Shown here piece after piece: positions 27,607 through 36,192 of a DNA stretch of 64,000 nt (position 1 is the stretch's first letter; the number at the start of each line of letters is the position of its first letter). Both the position numbers and the translations under genes were made by a program. The notes beneath the pieces were generated by a model, which saw only the letters and a program-made list of their open reading frames with translations, searched no databases and was not told the origin of the DNA. The stretch comes from Paracoccaceae bacterium (GTDB lineage: Bacteria; Pseudomonadota; Alphaproteobacteria; Rhodobacterales; Rhodobacteraceae): contig QWDA01000004.1 in the NCBI GenBank assembly GCA_003605175.1, positions 1 through 64,000 on the forward strand. The letters are read 5' to 3'.

Positions 27607-28224
27607 CTATTCGCCGGCAAGCCCCTGCGTCTTCGACACCATCTGCTCCTCGCTGCATTTGGGGCACATGCCGTGCGAGATCCGGGCATCGGTATGATTC
27701 CCGAAATACTTCTCGAGACCCACCCATTCGCCGTCGTCATTCTTGATCTGGCTGCCGCACCAGGCGCAGATCGGAACGATGCCGCTGATGGTCTTGATGG
27801 CGCCGATGGCCTTCTTGAGCTCGCCATTCCGCCGTTCGAGGTCGGCCAACGAGATCGCCAGGCGTTGCTGCGCAGTCAGCGCGCGGTTGAATTCGATCTT
27901 GGACTTGATGGCAAAGCTCGCAGCCACCCAGATGCCGACGATCGACCAGCTCCGGTTGGTCACGACCTGCCAGATCTCGGCGCCGGGGGGCGACACGAAA
28001 TATCCGACAACCGTCAGAAGCGTCGCGAGACACGCCGCCAGATAGACCTGGCCCACGTTCGGCGCCCAGATGGTCATCATGACAAGGAGGATATACGGCA
28101 TGCCGCCGGCGACACCCAGTGGCAGGTTTAGATCGAGAACGAACACCCCGGTCGCAAGAACCACGCCACCGACGTAGAACCTTGCCGTCGTCCGGTGGCC
28201 CGCCAAGTGGCTGTCGGCTTCCAT
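27607..28224 (-). CDS. membrane protein with cytosolic CxxC...CxxC domain
   Basis: 205 aa from the ATG at 28224. Three to four transmembrane segments span residues 15-110, a predicted coiled coil runs 111-146, and the C-terminal 60 residues carry C153-AW-C156 and C187-PK-C190 in the pattern PICAWCGSQIKNDDGEW...ISHGMCPKC. That last module occurs at the end of many sensor kinases and response regulators. This looks like a sensory membrane protein lacking a kinase. It lies 87 bases downstream of the ECF sigma gene on the same strand. Confidence 0.72.
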   Translation of the reverse strand: MEADSHLAGHRTTARFYVGGVVLATGVFVLDLNLPLGVAGGMPYILLVMMTIWAPNVGQVYLAACLATLLTVVGYFVSPPGAEIWQVVTNRSWSIVGIWVAASFAIKSKIEFNRALTAQQRLAISLADLERRNGELKKAIGAIKTISGIVPICAWCGSQIKNDDGEWVGLEKYFGNHTDARISHGMCPKCSEEQMVSKTQGLAGE

Positions 28225-28311
28225 CCGGCACCTCTGCATTCGAGAATACAGATTTTTGATGAGAACGCACTCGTTTATTGCCGCACGACGCCGCTGCGGC
28301 AGGGCCGACTC

Positions 28312-29133
28312 TCAGGGCACGGCATCGCCTGTTCCACACCCCGACTCGGGTGAGACCGACCCGGAGCCGGCTTCCTCGGCTTCCTTGGTGCGTCGCCAGA
28401 AGACCGCGTGAAGGCCGGCCATGCTTCCCGGCTCGGCGCTGCGGACCACGGCCATCCTGTCGGCCAGTTCCGCCACATCGGGGAAAGCCCCTCCTTGTTT
28501 CCCGGACGGGGCCAGCATCCTCAGCCCGGCGCATTGGTGGCAGATGCCCTGTTTGCCGACCAGCGCGCAAAGACCGTCAAACCTGTCCTGCATCGCGGTC
28601 CGGGCGGCCGCCAGCCGGTGCCGCAGCACGCTGTCGGAAATGCCCAGGACCGTCGCCGCCTCGCGCGCCGAAAGGTCCATGACGTCGCGCAGGACAAGCG
28701 CGGCCTGTTCGTCGGCCGGCAGCGAGCGGCCGACACAGGCAAAGCAATAGGCGATATGTTCGCGCACCTCATAGGCAAACTCGGTCGATGACGCGGCGGA
28801 CACGACCTCGGCCGACAGGTCGTCGGACCCGGCGCAGAGATTGGCATAGGCGACCTGCGCCTCGGTGCGCCAGCGCTTCCGGGCGCGCAGATGGTCGGTG
28901 GCGGCGTTGGCAACGATGGCGGTCAGCCAGGTCGAGAACGCCGCGCGCCCGTCGAAGGTTCCGATACCCTTCCAGGATTTCACCAGCGCCTCCTGCAGGA
29001 CATCCTCGGCATCTTCGGGATGGCCGATCATGCGCCGCGTGATGCGTCGCAGCTTCGGCAGGTCCTTCGCGACCAGCCGCTCGAACGCTGCCTTGTCGCC
29101 CCCCCGCGCCCTGTCGATCAGATCGTCACGCAT
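28312..29133 (-). CDS. ECF-type RNA polymerase sigma factor with Cys-containing C-terminal tail
   Basis: 273 aa from MRDDLIDRA at 29133. Region 2 (HPEDAEDVLQEALVKSWKG, then FSTWLTAIVANAATDHLR) and region 4 (LSAREAATVLGISDSVLRHRL) are intact. Extra cysteines occur at C130/C133 and in a C-terminal extension, C179...C188-HQ-C191, a possible zinc or redox site. About 85 residues follow region 4, unlike minimal ECFs. No classic zinc-binding anti-sigma is adjacent. The start overlaps the stop of the upstream membrane gene by 8 bases. Confidence 0.88.
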   Translation of the reverse strand: MRDDLIDRARGGDKAAFERLVAKDLPKLRRITRRMIGHPEDAEDVLQEALVKSWKGIGTFDGRAAFSTWLTAIVANAATDHLRARKRWRTEAQVAYANLCAGSDDLSAEVVSAASSTEFAYEVREHIAYCFACVGRSLPADEQAALVLRDVMDLSAREAATVLGISDSVLRHRLAAARTAMQDRFDGLCALVGKQGICHQCAGLRMLAPSGKQGGAFPDVAELADRMAVVRSAEPGSMAGLHAVFWRRTKEAEEAGSGSVSPESGCGTGDAVP

Positions 29134-29551
29134 GTCCGGCGTCTCCGCGGCAGGCCATCCCTCCGGCAATCGCGCCGATCCCGAAAAGCACGAATCCCGG
29201 AAGCGCCTGAAGCACCGGAACATGGCCCGGAACCAGCAGGAACAGGATCAGGCCGATCTCGGTCACCAGAACCACACCGGTATTGATCGCGAGCCCGATC
29301 TCGGAATTCGCCCGGTTCAACGTGGCGGCAATTCCCGCCACGACCAGCGCGATGACCATCAGGAGATACGCGAAATAGGCCAGGATGTCGCCCGCGATCC
29401 GCGGCAGCCCGGTATCGGTCGGGCCATAGAGGGCATAACCGGCTTCCGCGCCGCCCGACAGGGTCGCGGCCAGGATCATCCCGCCGCCAACCAGATGCAA
29501 CAGCGCCCAAAGCGCGAAACCGGCGGCGCCGATCCTGGACAGTGAAGTCAT
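29126..29551 (-). CDS. four-helix membrane protein upstream of the sigma factor
   Basis: 141 aa from MTSLSRIG at 29551. Four hydrophobic helices at about 8-30, 52-72, 83-104 and 110-130. It overlaps the ECF sigma start by 8 bases, so the two are co-translated. I do not recognise the family. The position could fit a membrane-bound regulator of the sigma factor, but there is no anti-sigma motif, so that is speculation. Confidence 0.7.
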   Translation of the reverse strand: MTSLSRIGAAGFALWALLHLVGGGMILAATLSGGAEAGYALYGPTDTGLPRIAGDILAYFAYLLMVIALVVAGIAATLNRANSEIGLAINTGVVLVTEIGLILFLLVPGHVPVLQALPGFVLFGIGAIAGGMACRGDAGHA

Positions 29552-29690
29552 GACAGATTTCCTTTTCGGCTGGTCACATCGGTTAGACGCACCGGGCACG
29601 AAATTCCGCCATCGCATTGATCCGGATCGGTTTCCTTCGCCTGGCGGCATTGCCCTTGCTGCGGTCGGCGCGGGCAATGCCGCCGGCAGT

Positions 29691-30005
29691 CTACATCTGG
29701 ATGATCTCGGCCACCTCGACCGAGCCCGACCCGTCCTTCACCATCGGGCAGCCCCGGGCCATCTCGCAGGCCGCGTCCTGGTCGGCAGCCTCGACGATGG
29801 TCAGACCCGAAACCGGGTTCGCGCCGCCATCGTCGGCCACGCCCGACTGGCTGACCGTCTTCGACATTCCCGCCGGCCCGCCGCCGTCGAGTACCGCCGC
29901 GCCCATCGCGCCATACCAAGCCATCCATTCGCCCATGACCTTCTGGCCCTCCTCGGGCGTGTCTGGCTTCGTGCCGCCGTGATAGACGAACATGTATTTC
30001 GGCAT
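29691..30005 (-). CDS. YCII/DGPF-domain protein
   Basis: 104 aa from the ATG at 30005, preceded by AGGGAGAAAGAGG. KYMFVYHGG, a central AAVLDGGGPA (the DGPF-like segment) and LTIVEAADQDAACEMARGCP fit the YCII dimeric alpha-beta barrel family. DGPF proteins frequently sit next to ECF sigma factors. 139 bases separate it from the downstream membrane protein, and 14 bases from the upstream AHSA1 gene. Confidence 0.88.
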   Translation of the reverse strand: MPKYMFVYHGGTKPDTPEEGQKVMGEWMAWYGAMGAAVLDGGGPAGMSKTVSQSGVADDGGANPVSGLTIVEAADQDAACEMARGCPMVKDGSGSVEVAEIIQM

Positions 30006-30019
30006 CCTCTTTCTCCCTG

Positions 30020-30457
30020 TCAGTTGGATTGCAGAACCGCTTCGAGCTTCCTCAGGCACGAGGTCCAGCCGCGCTCATGGCTGTCGGCCGCCTCGCCCTC
30101 GGGGAGGTCGGCATGGTGCAGATGGAACGCCGTCCCGCCGCCCTGCGCCGGCACCAGCCTTATGGTCACGTGACTCTCGACCCCGCGCCGGTCGTGCTCG
30201 TCATGCCAGGCCCAGGTGAAGCCGATCGAATGCGGCGGGTCCACATGGGTCACGTGGCCCGAAACCTTGTAGCGCTGGCCGTCGCCGCCCAGCATCACCG
30301 AATACCACGGCCCGACCCGGTCGAGCGAGAGGTCGTGCTCGGGCACGCTCATGCCCTCCGGTCCCCACCAGCGCACCAGGTTCTCGGCGCGCGAGATATA
30401 GGCGAAGACGGTTTCGGGATCGGCGTCGAAGCGGCGCTCCAGCGTCAGGTCGGGCAT
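30020..30457 (-). CDS. SRPBCC (AHSA1) domain protein
   Basis: 145 aa. ERRFDADPETVFAYISRAENLVRWWGPEGM is the AHSA1/Bet v1-like start, and the C-terminal helix SHERGWTSCLRKLEAVL is typical. The family binds hydrophobic ligands; in ArsR-AHSA1 pairs it is usually uncharacterised. The ATG overlaps the last base of the ArsR stop (TGATG). Confidence 0.9.
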   Translation of the reverse strand: MPDLTLERRFDADPETVFAYISRAENLVRWWGPEGMSVPEHDLSLDRVGPWYSVMLGGDGQRYKVSGHVTHVDPPHSIGFTWAWHDEHDRRGVESHVTIRLVPAQGGGTAFHLHHADLPEGEAADSHERGWTSCLRKLEAVLQSN

Positions 30458-30774
30458 CAGGTCTCCTTTCCCAGAAGCATTTCCAGCCGGTCGAGGCTCG
30501 CGGTCCAGAACGCGCGATGCGACATGGTCCATTCCGCGATGGCGCCCAGCGCCGGCCCGTTCGCCGAGTAGATCCGCCGCGTCCCGTCCACTTCCCGTTC
30601 CACCAGCCCGGCCTCGCGCAGCACCTTCAGGTGCCGCGACAGCGCCGGCGGCGAGATCTCGGCCACGTCCTGCAACGCGCCGGCGCTCTGCGCGCCCTCG
30701 CGCAAGAGCCGGTCGACGATGGCGAAGCGCACCGGGTCGCCCAGCGCGGCGAAGGATCGGGTCAGGTCGGGCAT
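30457..30774 (-). CDS. ArsR-family winged-helix regulator
   Basis: 105 aa, one winged helix: FAALGDPVRFAIVDRLLREG, ISPPALSRHLKVLREAGLVEREVDGTRRIYS. No CxC metal-binding pair in the alpha3 helix, so it is probably not a classical metal sensor. First gene of an ArsR-AHSA1-YCII set. A palindrome 15 bases before its start suggests autoregulation. Confidence 0.93.
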   Translation of the reverse strand: MPDLTRSFAALGDPVRFAIVDRLLREGAQSAGALQDVAEISPPALSRHLKVLREAGLVEREVDGTRRIYSANGPALGAIAEWTMSHRAFWTASLDRLEMLLGKET

Positions 30775-30788
30775 TTGATTCCACTCCT

Positions 30789-30824
30789 CGTTAATTAACG
30801 TATCAGTTAATCAATGCCTGTCAA
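30789..30824 (-). promoter_or_regulatory. arsR promoter with palindromic operator candidate
   Basis: On the minus strand TTGACA (30819-30824) is a consensus -35; the region 16-18 bases downstream overlaps TACGTTAAT. CGTTAATTAACG (30789-30800) is a 12-base perfect palindrome just beyond it, a good place for the ArsR protein to block transcription. This gap also precedes the divergent SDR gene. Confidence 0.55.
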
Positions 30825-30864
30825 CCGCTTGCGCCCGCCCGCCGGAAGCGGGAGACTCGCGCCC

Positions 30865-31728
30865 ATGACCGGCACGCTCCTCTCCTTCGGCCACGGCTAT
30901 TCCGCACGCGCGCTCGCGCGGGTCCTGCTTGCCGAGGGCTGGCAGGTGATCGGCACCACGCGCAGCGCCGAAAAGGCGGCGGTCCTGCGCGCCGAAGGGG
31001 TGGAGGCGCTGGTCTGGCCCGGAACCGACATGGGCACGGCGCTCGACCGCGCCACGCATCTGCTGACCTCCGCCGCCCCCGACGATGACGGCGACCCGGT
31101 GCTGGCCGCGCTGGGCCCCGAGATCGCGCGGCGCGCGGGGCAGATCCGCTGGGCCGGCTACCTCTCCACCACCGGTGTCTACGGAAACCGCGACGGCGGC
31201 TGGGTCGACGAAGACAGCCCGCTCACCCCGTCCACCCGGCGCGGGCGCCTGCGCGTCGCCGCCGAGGGCGCGTGGCGGGCGCTGGCGGAGGATACGGGCC
31301 TGCCCCTCCACATCTTCCGGCTCGCGGGGATCTACGGGCCCGGCCGCGGCCCGTTCGAAAAGGTGCGCGCCGGCACCGCGCAGCGCATCGTCAAGCCGGG
31401 ACAGGTGTTCAGCCGCATCCATGTGGACGACATCGCGCAGGTGCTGAAAGCCTCCATCGACAGGCCGGACCCGGGCCGCGCCTACAATCTCTGCGACGAC
31501 GATCCGGCCCCGCCGCAGGAGGTTCTCGCCCATGCCGCCGCGCTTCTGGGTCTGCCCCTGCCGCCCGAGGTGCCGTTCGAGGAAGCCGACTTGTCGCCGA
31601 TGGCGCGCAGTTTCTATTCCGATTCCAAGCGCGTCCGGAACGAGCGGATCAAACGGGAACTGGGCGTGCGGCTGAAATATCCCGACTACCGCACCGGCCT
31701 CGCGGCGCTGCTGGCGGCCGGGACCTAG
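30865..31728 (+). CDS. SDR-type NAD(P)-binding epimerase-like protein
   Basis: 287 aa from the ATG at 30865. The Rossmann start is SFGHGYSARALARVLLAEG and the motif YLSTTGVYGNRDGGWVDE includes the YG of extended SDRs, but the usual YxxxK is not obvious. FRLAGIYGPGRGPFEKV and FSRIHVDDIAQVL fit atypical extended SDRs of the YeeZ type. Substrate unknown. Divergent from arsR. Confidence 0.85.
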   Translation: MTGTLLSFGHGYSARALARVLLAEGWQVIGTTRSAEKAAVLRAEGVEALVWPGTDMGTALDRATHLLTSAAPDDDGDPVLAALGPEIARRAGQIRWAGYLSTTGVYGNRDGGWVDEDSPLTPSTRRGRLRVAAEGAWRALAEDTGLPLHIFRLAGIYGPGRGPFEKVRAGTAQRIVKPGQVFSRIHVDDIAQVLKASIDRPDPGRAYNLCDDDPAPPQEVLAHAAALLGLPLPPEVPFEEADLSPMARSFYSDSKRVRNERIKRELGVRLKYPDYRTGLAALLAAGT

Positions 31729-31797
31729 CCAAGGCTCCTGCAGGTCGAGGCGCCTTTCAAACGACCCCAACTGCCCGTCGCGTTCACCTGGTGCGAA

Positions 31798-31937
31798 GCC
31801 GGGCGGGCGCCTGCCCGTGGGATGGCGCCGCAACGGTTGAGCGGAGCACTTTATGGTGTCACCCGCCTCCGACCTCGAAGGTCTCCGCGAACGTTGAAAG
31901 AGCGCCAGCCCGTGGGGCGGGCAGGCGCTCGCCCGGC
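31798..31937 (+). repeat. dispersed repeat with terminal inverted repeats, copy 2
   Basis: A 140-base element between the SDR gene and dxs. Ends 31798-31819 and 31916-31937 are 22-base inverted repeats with three mismatches. The interior aligns, inverted, with 19424-19589 across the block CCTCCGACCTCGAAGGT and the flanking GGATGGCGCCGCA. The gap 31729-32008 holds nothing else I can identify. Confidence 0.8.
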
Positions 31938-32008
31938 GCCTTCGGCGCTATTCGGGCGGGGGAACCGAAAGAGGTCGCGACATGCTTGAAGGTCGGCGAA
32001 ACCCTCGT

Positions 32009-33937
32009 TCAGGCCCGCCTTGCGCCGATATCGGCGACGCCCATCACCTCGAGCACCTTCGCCTCGATATCGGCAGCATTGAGCCGCGCCACCGCGTACA
32101 TGTCGGCCGGGCTCGCCTGGTCGATGAAGATGTCGGGCAGCACCATCGAGCGGAAGGTCAGCCCCCGGTCGAACACGCCCTCCTCGGCCAGGAGCTGCGC
32201 CACATGGGAGCCGAAGCCGCCCACCGCGCCCTCCTCGATGGTAATCAGCGCCTTGTGCGAGGCGACCAGCGTCAGGATCAGCTCGCGGTCGAGCGGCTTG
32301 GCGAACCGCGCATCGACCACGGTCGGCGTGATCCCCCGCGCCTCCAGCGCCTCGGCCGCCTTCTCGACCTCGGCAAGCCGCGTCCCGAAGGACAGGAGCG
32401 CAACGCCCTTGCCCTCGCGGATCATCCGGCCCCGGCCGATCTCCAGAACCTCGCCGCGCTCGGGCATCTCGACGCCCGTGCCCTCGCCGCGCGGGAACCG
32501 GAAGGCAATCGGCCCTTCGTCATGCGCCGCCGCGGTGGCCACCATGTGGACAAGCTCGGCCTCGTCCGCCGCCGCCATCACCGTGAAGCCCGGCAGGTTC
32601 GCCAGATAGGCAATGTCATAGGCCCCGGCATGGGTCGCCCCGTCGGCGCCGACGAGCCCGGCCCGGTCGATGGCGAACCGCACCGGCAGCCGCTGGATCG
32701 CCACGTCATGCACCACCTGGTCGTAACCGCGCTGCAGGAAGGTCGAATAGAGCGCGCAGAACGGTTTCAGCCCGCCCGCCGCCATGCCAGCCGAGAAAGT
32801 CACCGCATGCTGCTCGGCGATGCCCACATCGAAGCAGCGCGACGGATAGCGCTCGGCGAAACGCTTCAGCCCCGTCCCGTCCGGCATCGCCGCCGTCACC
32901 GCGACGATCCGGTCATCCGCCGCCGCCTCCTTCAACAGGCTCTCGGCGAAGACGCCCGTGTAGGACGGCGCGTTCGACGGTGCCTTCTTCTGCTCGCCGG
33001 TGACCACGTCGAACTTGGCCACCCCGTGGCCCTTGTCGCGCGCCGCCTCGGCGGGGGCATAACCCTTGCCCTTCTTGGTGATCGCATGGATCAGGATCGG
33101 CCCGGTCGCCCGCGCCTTCACGGTGCGCAGAACGTTCAGAAGCTGCTCCATGTCGTGCCCGTCGATCGGCCCGACATAATCGAAGCCCAGCTCCTCGAAG
33201 AGCGTGCCCCCCACGGTCATGTGCTTCACCATGTCCCGCGCCCGCTTCGCGCCCTCCTGGAAGGGCGGCGGCAACAGGCTCACCGCGCCCTTGGCGGCGG
33301 CCTTCAGCTCCTGGAACGGCGCGCCCGCGTAGAGCCGCGAGAGATAGGACGACATCGCGCCCACCGGCGGCGCGATCGACATCTCGTTGTCGTTCAGGAT
33401 GACGAACAGCCGCTTCTTCAGATGCCCGGCATTGTTCATCGCCTCATAGGCCATGCCCGCCGACATCGCCCCGTCTCCGATCACCGCGATACAGTCGCCG
33501 ATCCCGTGCTCCGGCGCCCCGCCCAGATCGCGCGCCACGGCAAAGCCCAAAGCCGCCGAGATCGAGGTGGAGCTGTGCGCCGCCCCGAACGGATCGTAGG
33601 GGCTCTCCGAGCGCTTGGTGAACCCGCTCAGCCCGTCCTTCTGACGCAGCGTCCGGATCCGCTCGCGCCGCCCGGTCAGGATCTTGTGCGGATATGACTG
33701 GTGCGAAACGTCCCAGATGATCCGGTCGCGCGGCGCGTCGAATACCGCATGCAGCGCCACGGTCAGCTCCACCACGCCCAGCCCGGCGCCCAGATGCCCG
33801 CCGGTCACGCTCACCGCGCTCACCGTCTCGGCCCGGAGTTCGCCCGCGAGCCGGGTCAGCTCGGCATCGGTGAACCCCTTCATGTCGGCGGGCACGTTCA
33901 CCCGGTCGAGAAGCGGCGTATCCGGTCGGTCGGTCAT
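32009..33937 (-). CDS. dxs: 1-deoxy-D-xylulose-5-phosphate synthase
   Basis: 642 aa, full length. Thiamine diphosphate-binding motif [19 protein letters not shown], the PYR-domain catalytic [17 protein letters not shown], and a transketolase C domain. It condenses pyruvate and glyceraldehyde 3-phosphate, the first step of the MEP isoprenoid pathway. It lies 15 bases after ispA in a conserved alphaproteobacterial operon. Confidence 0.98.
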   Translation of the reverse strand: MTDRPDTPLLDRVNVPADMKGFTDAELTRLAGELRAETVSAVSVTGGHLGAGLGVVELTVALHAVFDAPRDRIIWDVSHQSYPHKILTGRRERIRTLRQKDGLSGFTKRSESPYDPFGAAHSSTSISAALGFAVARDLGGAPEHGIGDCIAVIGDGAMSAGMAYEAMNNAGHLKKRLFVILNDNEMSIAPPVGAMSSYLSRLYAGAPFQELKAAAKGAVSLLPPPFQEGAKRARDMVKHMTVGGTLFEELGFDYVGPIDGHDMEQLLNVLRTVKARATGPILIHAITKKGKGYAPAEAARDKGHGVAKFDVVTGEQKKAPSNAPSYTGVFAESLLKEAAADDRIVAVTAAMPDGTGLKRFAERYPSRCFDVGIAEQHAVTFSAGMAAGGLKPFCALYSTFLQRGYDQVVHDVAIQRLPVRFAIDRAGLVGADGATHAGAYDIAYLANLPGFTVMAAADEAELVHMVATAAAHDEGPIAFRFPRGEGTGVEMPERGEVLEIGRGRMIREGKGVALLSFGTRLAEVEKAAEALEARGITPTVVDARFAKPLDRELILTLVASHKALITIEEGAVGGFGSHVAQLLAEEGVFDRGLTFRSMVLPDIFIDQASPADMYAVARLNAADIEAKVLEVMGVADIGARRA

Positions 33938-33952
33938 GGTTTCTCCGGGGTG

Positions 33953-34816
33953 CTAACGATCCCGCGAGATAACGAAGCGCGCCGCCTCCCGCAAGGAATT
34001 CGCCGCCGCGCCGTAGGGTTCCAGCGCCGCCTGTGCCTCATCCACCAGCGCCCGGGCGATTGTCCGCGCCCCGTCCACGCCCAGGAGCGAGACGAATGTG
34101 GCCTTGCCCGCGCCCGCATCCTTGCCCACGCGCTTGCCCGCCGCCGCCTCGTCGCCCTCCACGTCGAGGAGGTCGTCGGCGATCTGGAATGCCCGGCCCA
34201 GCGCCTCCGCATAACCGGCGAGCGGCGCGGTGTCGGCCCCGGCCATCACCGCGCCCGCCGTGGCCGACCATTCGATCAGCGCCCCGGTCTTGTTGCCCTG
34301 AAGCGCGGTGATTTCTTCCAGCGTCAGCGCCCGCCCCGCCGTTTCGGCGGCGATGTCCTGCGCCTGGCCCAGCACCATCCCCGCCGCGCCACCCTTCGCC
34401 GCGAGCCCCGCCACCAGCGCCACCTGCCGCTCCGCCGGCAGGTCGAGCCCGGCCAGCAGCCCGAAAGCCAGCGACTGCAGCGCATCGCCGACCAGAACCG
34501 CCGTGGCCTCGTCCCATTTCACATGCACCGTCGGCTGCCCGCGCCGCAGGTCGTCATCGTCCATCGCCGGCAGATCGTCATGGACGAGGCTGTAGGCATG
34601 CAGGCATTCGATGGACGCAGCCGCCGGCATCGCCGCCGGTTCCACCCCGAACAGCGCCGCGCTCTCCAGCACCAGGAATCCCCGGAGCCGCTTTCCGCCC
34701 GACAGCGCATGCGCCATTCCGTCGCGCACCACCGAGCCGGGCAGATCCGCCAGAACAGTGTCCAACGCGGCCTGGATCGTCTCCGCCCGCGCCGCCAGAA
34801 GCGCCGGAAAGCTCAT
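33953..34816 (-). CDS. ispA: farnesyl/geranyl diphosphate synthase
   Basis: 287 aa from MSFPALLAARA at 34816, which overlaps the xseB stop (ATGA). First aspartate-rich motif LVHDDLPAMDDDDLRRG, second FQIADDLLD, and GGKRLRGFLVLESA. The chain-length region before the first motif (ECLHAYSLVHDD) suggests a short product, most likely FPP; this is inferred. Confidence 0.93.
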   Translation of the reverse strand: MSFPALLAARAETIQAALDTVLADLPGSVVRDGMAHALSGGKRLRGFLVLESAALFGVEPAAMPAAASIECLHAYSLVHDDLPAMDDDDLRRGQPTVHVKWDEATAVLVGDALQSLAFGLLAGLDLPAERQVALVAGLAAKGGAAGMVLGQAQDIAAETAGRALTLEEITALQGNKTGALIEWSATAGAVMAGADTAPLAGYAEALGRAFQIADDLLDVEGDEAAAGKRVGKDAGAGKATFVSLLGVDGARTIARALVDEAQAALEPYGAAANSLREAARFVISRDR

Positions 34817-35055
34817 TCGGCCTTGAACGGCTCGGCGCCCTTCGGCGCGCCCTCGGCATCGAAGGTGATCGCCGCGACCTTCTCCTCGGCCGCCTTCAGC
34901 TTCGCCTCGCAATGCGCCTTGAGCGCGGCCCCCCGCTCGTAGAGCCTGATCGAGGCCTCAAGCTCCACCTTGCCGGAATCGAGCTCGGTCACGATCGCCT
35001 CCAGCGCCCGCATCGCCTCCTCGAAGCTCATCTCTGCAATCGGCGTCTCGCTCAT
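34813..35055 (-). CDS. xseB: exodeoxyribonuclease VII small subunit
   Basis: 80 aa, all-helical: MSFEEAMRALEAIVTELDSGKVELEASIRLYERGAAL matches XseB end to end. It assembles with XseA into the single-strand exonuclease. Both junctions are 4-base overlaps (with the HDAC-like gene upstream and ispA downstream). Confidence 0.95.
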   Translation of the reverse strand: MSETPIAEMSFEEAMRALEAIVTELDSGKVELEASIRLYERGAALKAHCEAKLKAAEEKVAAITFDAEGAPKGAEPFKAE

Positions 35056-35987
35056 CCGCCCCGCTCCATCAACACCCGCACATGCGCCGCCACCGAGGCG
35101 GCCAGCGCGTCCAGATCATACCCGCCCTCGAGTGTCGAGACCACGCGCCCCCCGGCATGGGCGTCGGCCAGGTCACAGATCTTCCCGGTGATCCAGGCGA
35201 AATCCTCCACCTCCCAGTTCAGGTTCGCCAGCGGATCCGCCGCATGGGCGTCGAACCCCGCCGAGACGATCACCAGCTCCGGCGCGAAATCGTCGAGCGC
35301 CGGAAAGGCCTCGCGCTCCCAGGCGTTGCGCATCGCATCGCCGCCGGTCATCGGCGCGAGCGGCAGGTTGATCACGTTGTCATGCGCGCCCCGCTCATGC
35401 GCCGCGCCCGAGCCGGGCCACAAGGGCGACTGGTGCGAGGAAACGAACAGCGCCCGCGCCTCGTCCCAGAGAAGCGCCTGGCTGCCATTGCCGTGATGGA
35501 CGTCGAAATCCAGCACCGCGACCCGCTCCAGCCCGTGATGGTCCAGCGCCCGCTTCGCGGCGATCGCCGCCTGCCCGAACAGGCAGAACCCCATCGGCCG
35601 CATTTCTTCCGCATGATGCCCGGGCGGCCGGCAGCCGACGAAAGCATTCGCCGCCTCTCCCGCCAGCACCGCATCCACCGCTGCGCAACAGCCGCCCACC
35701 GCGTGCAGCGCCGCATTCAGCGAGCCCGGCGCCATATGTGTATCCGCGTCCAGCGATACGTAATCCTCCTCCGGCACCGCCTCGCGCAGTGCCTCGAGAT
35801 AGGCCGCCGGATGACAGCGCAATACCTCCGCATCCGCCGCCAGGGGCGCCTCGCGCCGGTCGAGCGTATCGAATTCCGGCGCCGCCAGCGCCGCCGCGAT
35901 CGCCTCGAGCCGCGCCACCCGCTCCGGATGGCCCGGCGGCGTCACATGTCTCAACCCCGATGCATGGGAAAAATACGCGGTCGCCAT
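35052..35987 (-). CDS. histone deacetylase-family deacylase
   Basis: 311 aa. Zinc and charge-relay motifs of the HDAC/acetylpolyamine amidohydrolase fold are visible: CRPPGHHAEEMRPMGFCLF, DFDVHHGNGSQALLW, SAGFDAHAADPLANL and TLEGGYD. Bacterial members deacetylate polyamines, acetoin-pathway or protein substrates; the substrate here is unknown. It heads the operon leading into xseB-ispA-dxs. Confidence 0.93.
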   Translation of the reverse strand: MATAYFSHASGLRHVTPPGHPERVARLEAIAAALAAPEFDTLDRREAPLAADAEVLRCHPAAYLEALREAVPEEDYVSLDADTHMAPGSLNAALHAVGGCCAAVDAVLAGEAANAFVGCRPPGHHAEEMRPMGFCLFGQAAIAAKRALDHHGLERVAVLDFDVHHGNGSQALLWDEARALFVSSHQSPLWPGSGAAHERGAHDNVINLPLAPMTGGDAMRNAWEREAFPALDDFAPELVIVSAGFDAHAADPLANLNWEVEDFAWITGKICDLADAHAGGRVVSTLEGGYDLDALAASVAAHVRVLMERGG

Positions 35988-36055
35988 CTGCCCCTCCGTT
36001 CCTCGCGCAAAGGCTAGCGGCGCCCGCGCCCAAGGTCCAGAAACCACGCCCCGCT

Positions 36056-36118
36056 CTTCTCCTGGCCGAAAATACTCCGGGGGAGCCGGCCAAAGGCCGG
36101 CGGGGGCAGCGCCCCCAG
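36056..36118 (+). repeat. short dispersed GC hairpin repeat, copy 2
   Basis: Runs CTGGCCGAAAATACTCC, then GGGGGAGCCGGCC-AAA-GGCCGGCGGGGGC and GCGCCCCC; two nested hairpins. Same orientation and order as 27498-27560. It fills part of the 205-base gap between the HDAC-like and petR-like genes. Confidence 0.75.
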
Positions 36119-36192
36119 AACCCGAACCCCGCAGCCGGAGGTGGAGGGGCGAGAGGAAGACCATGCGCCGCAGGCGCACCGCACGGAAACGC

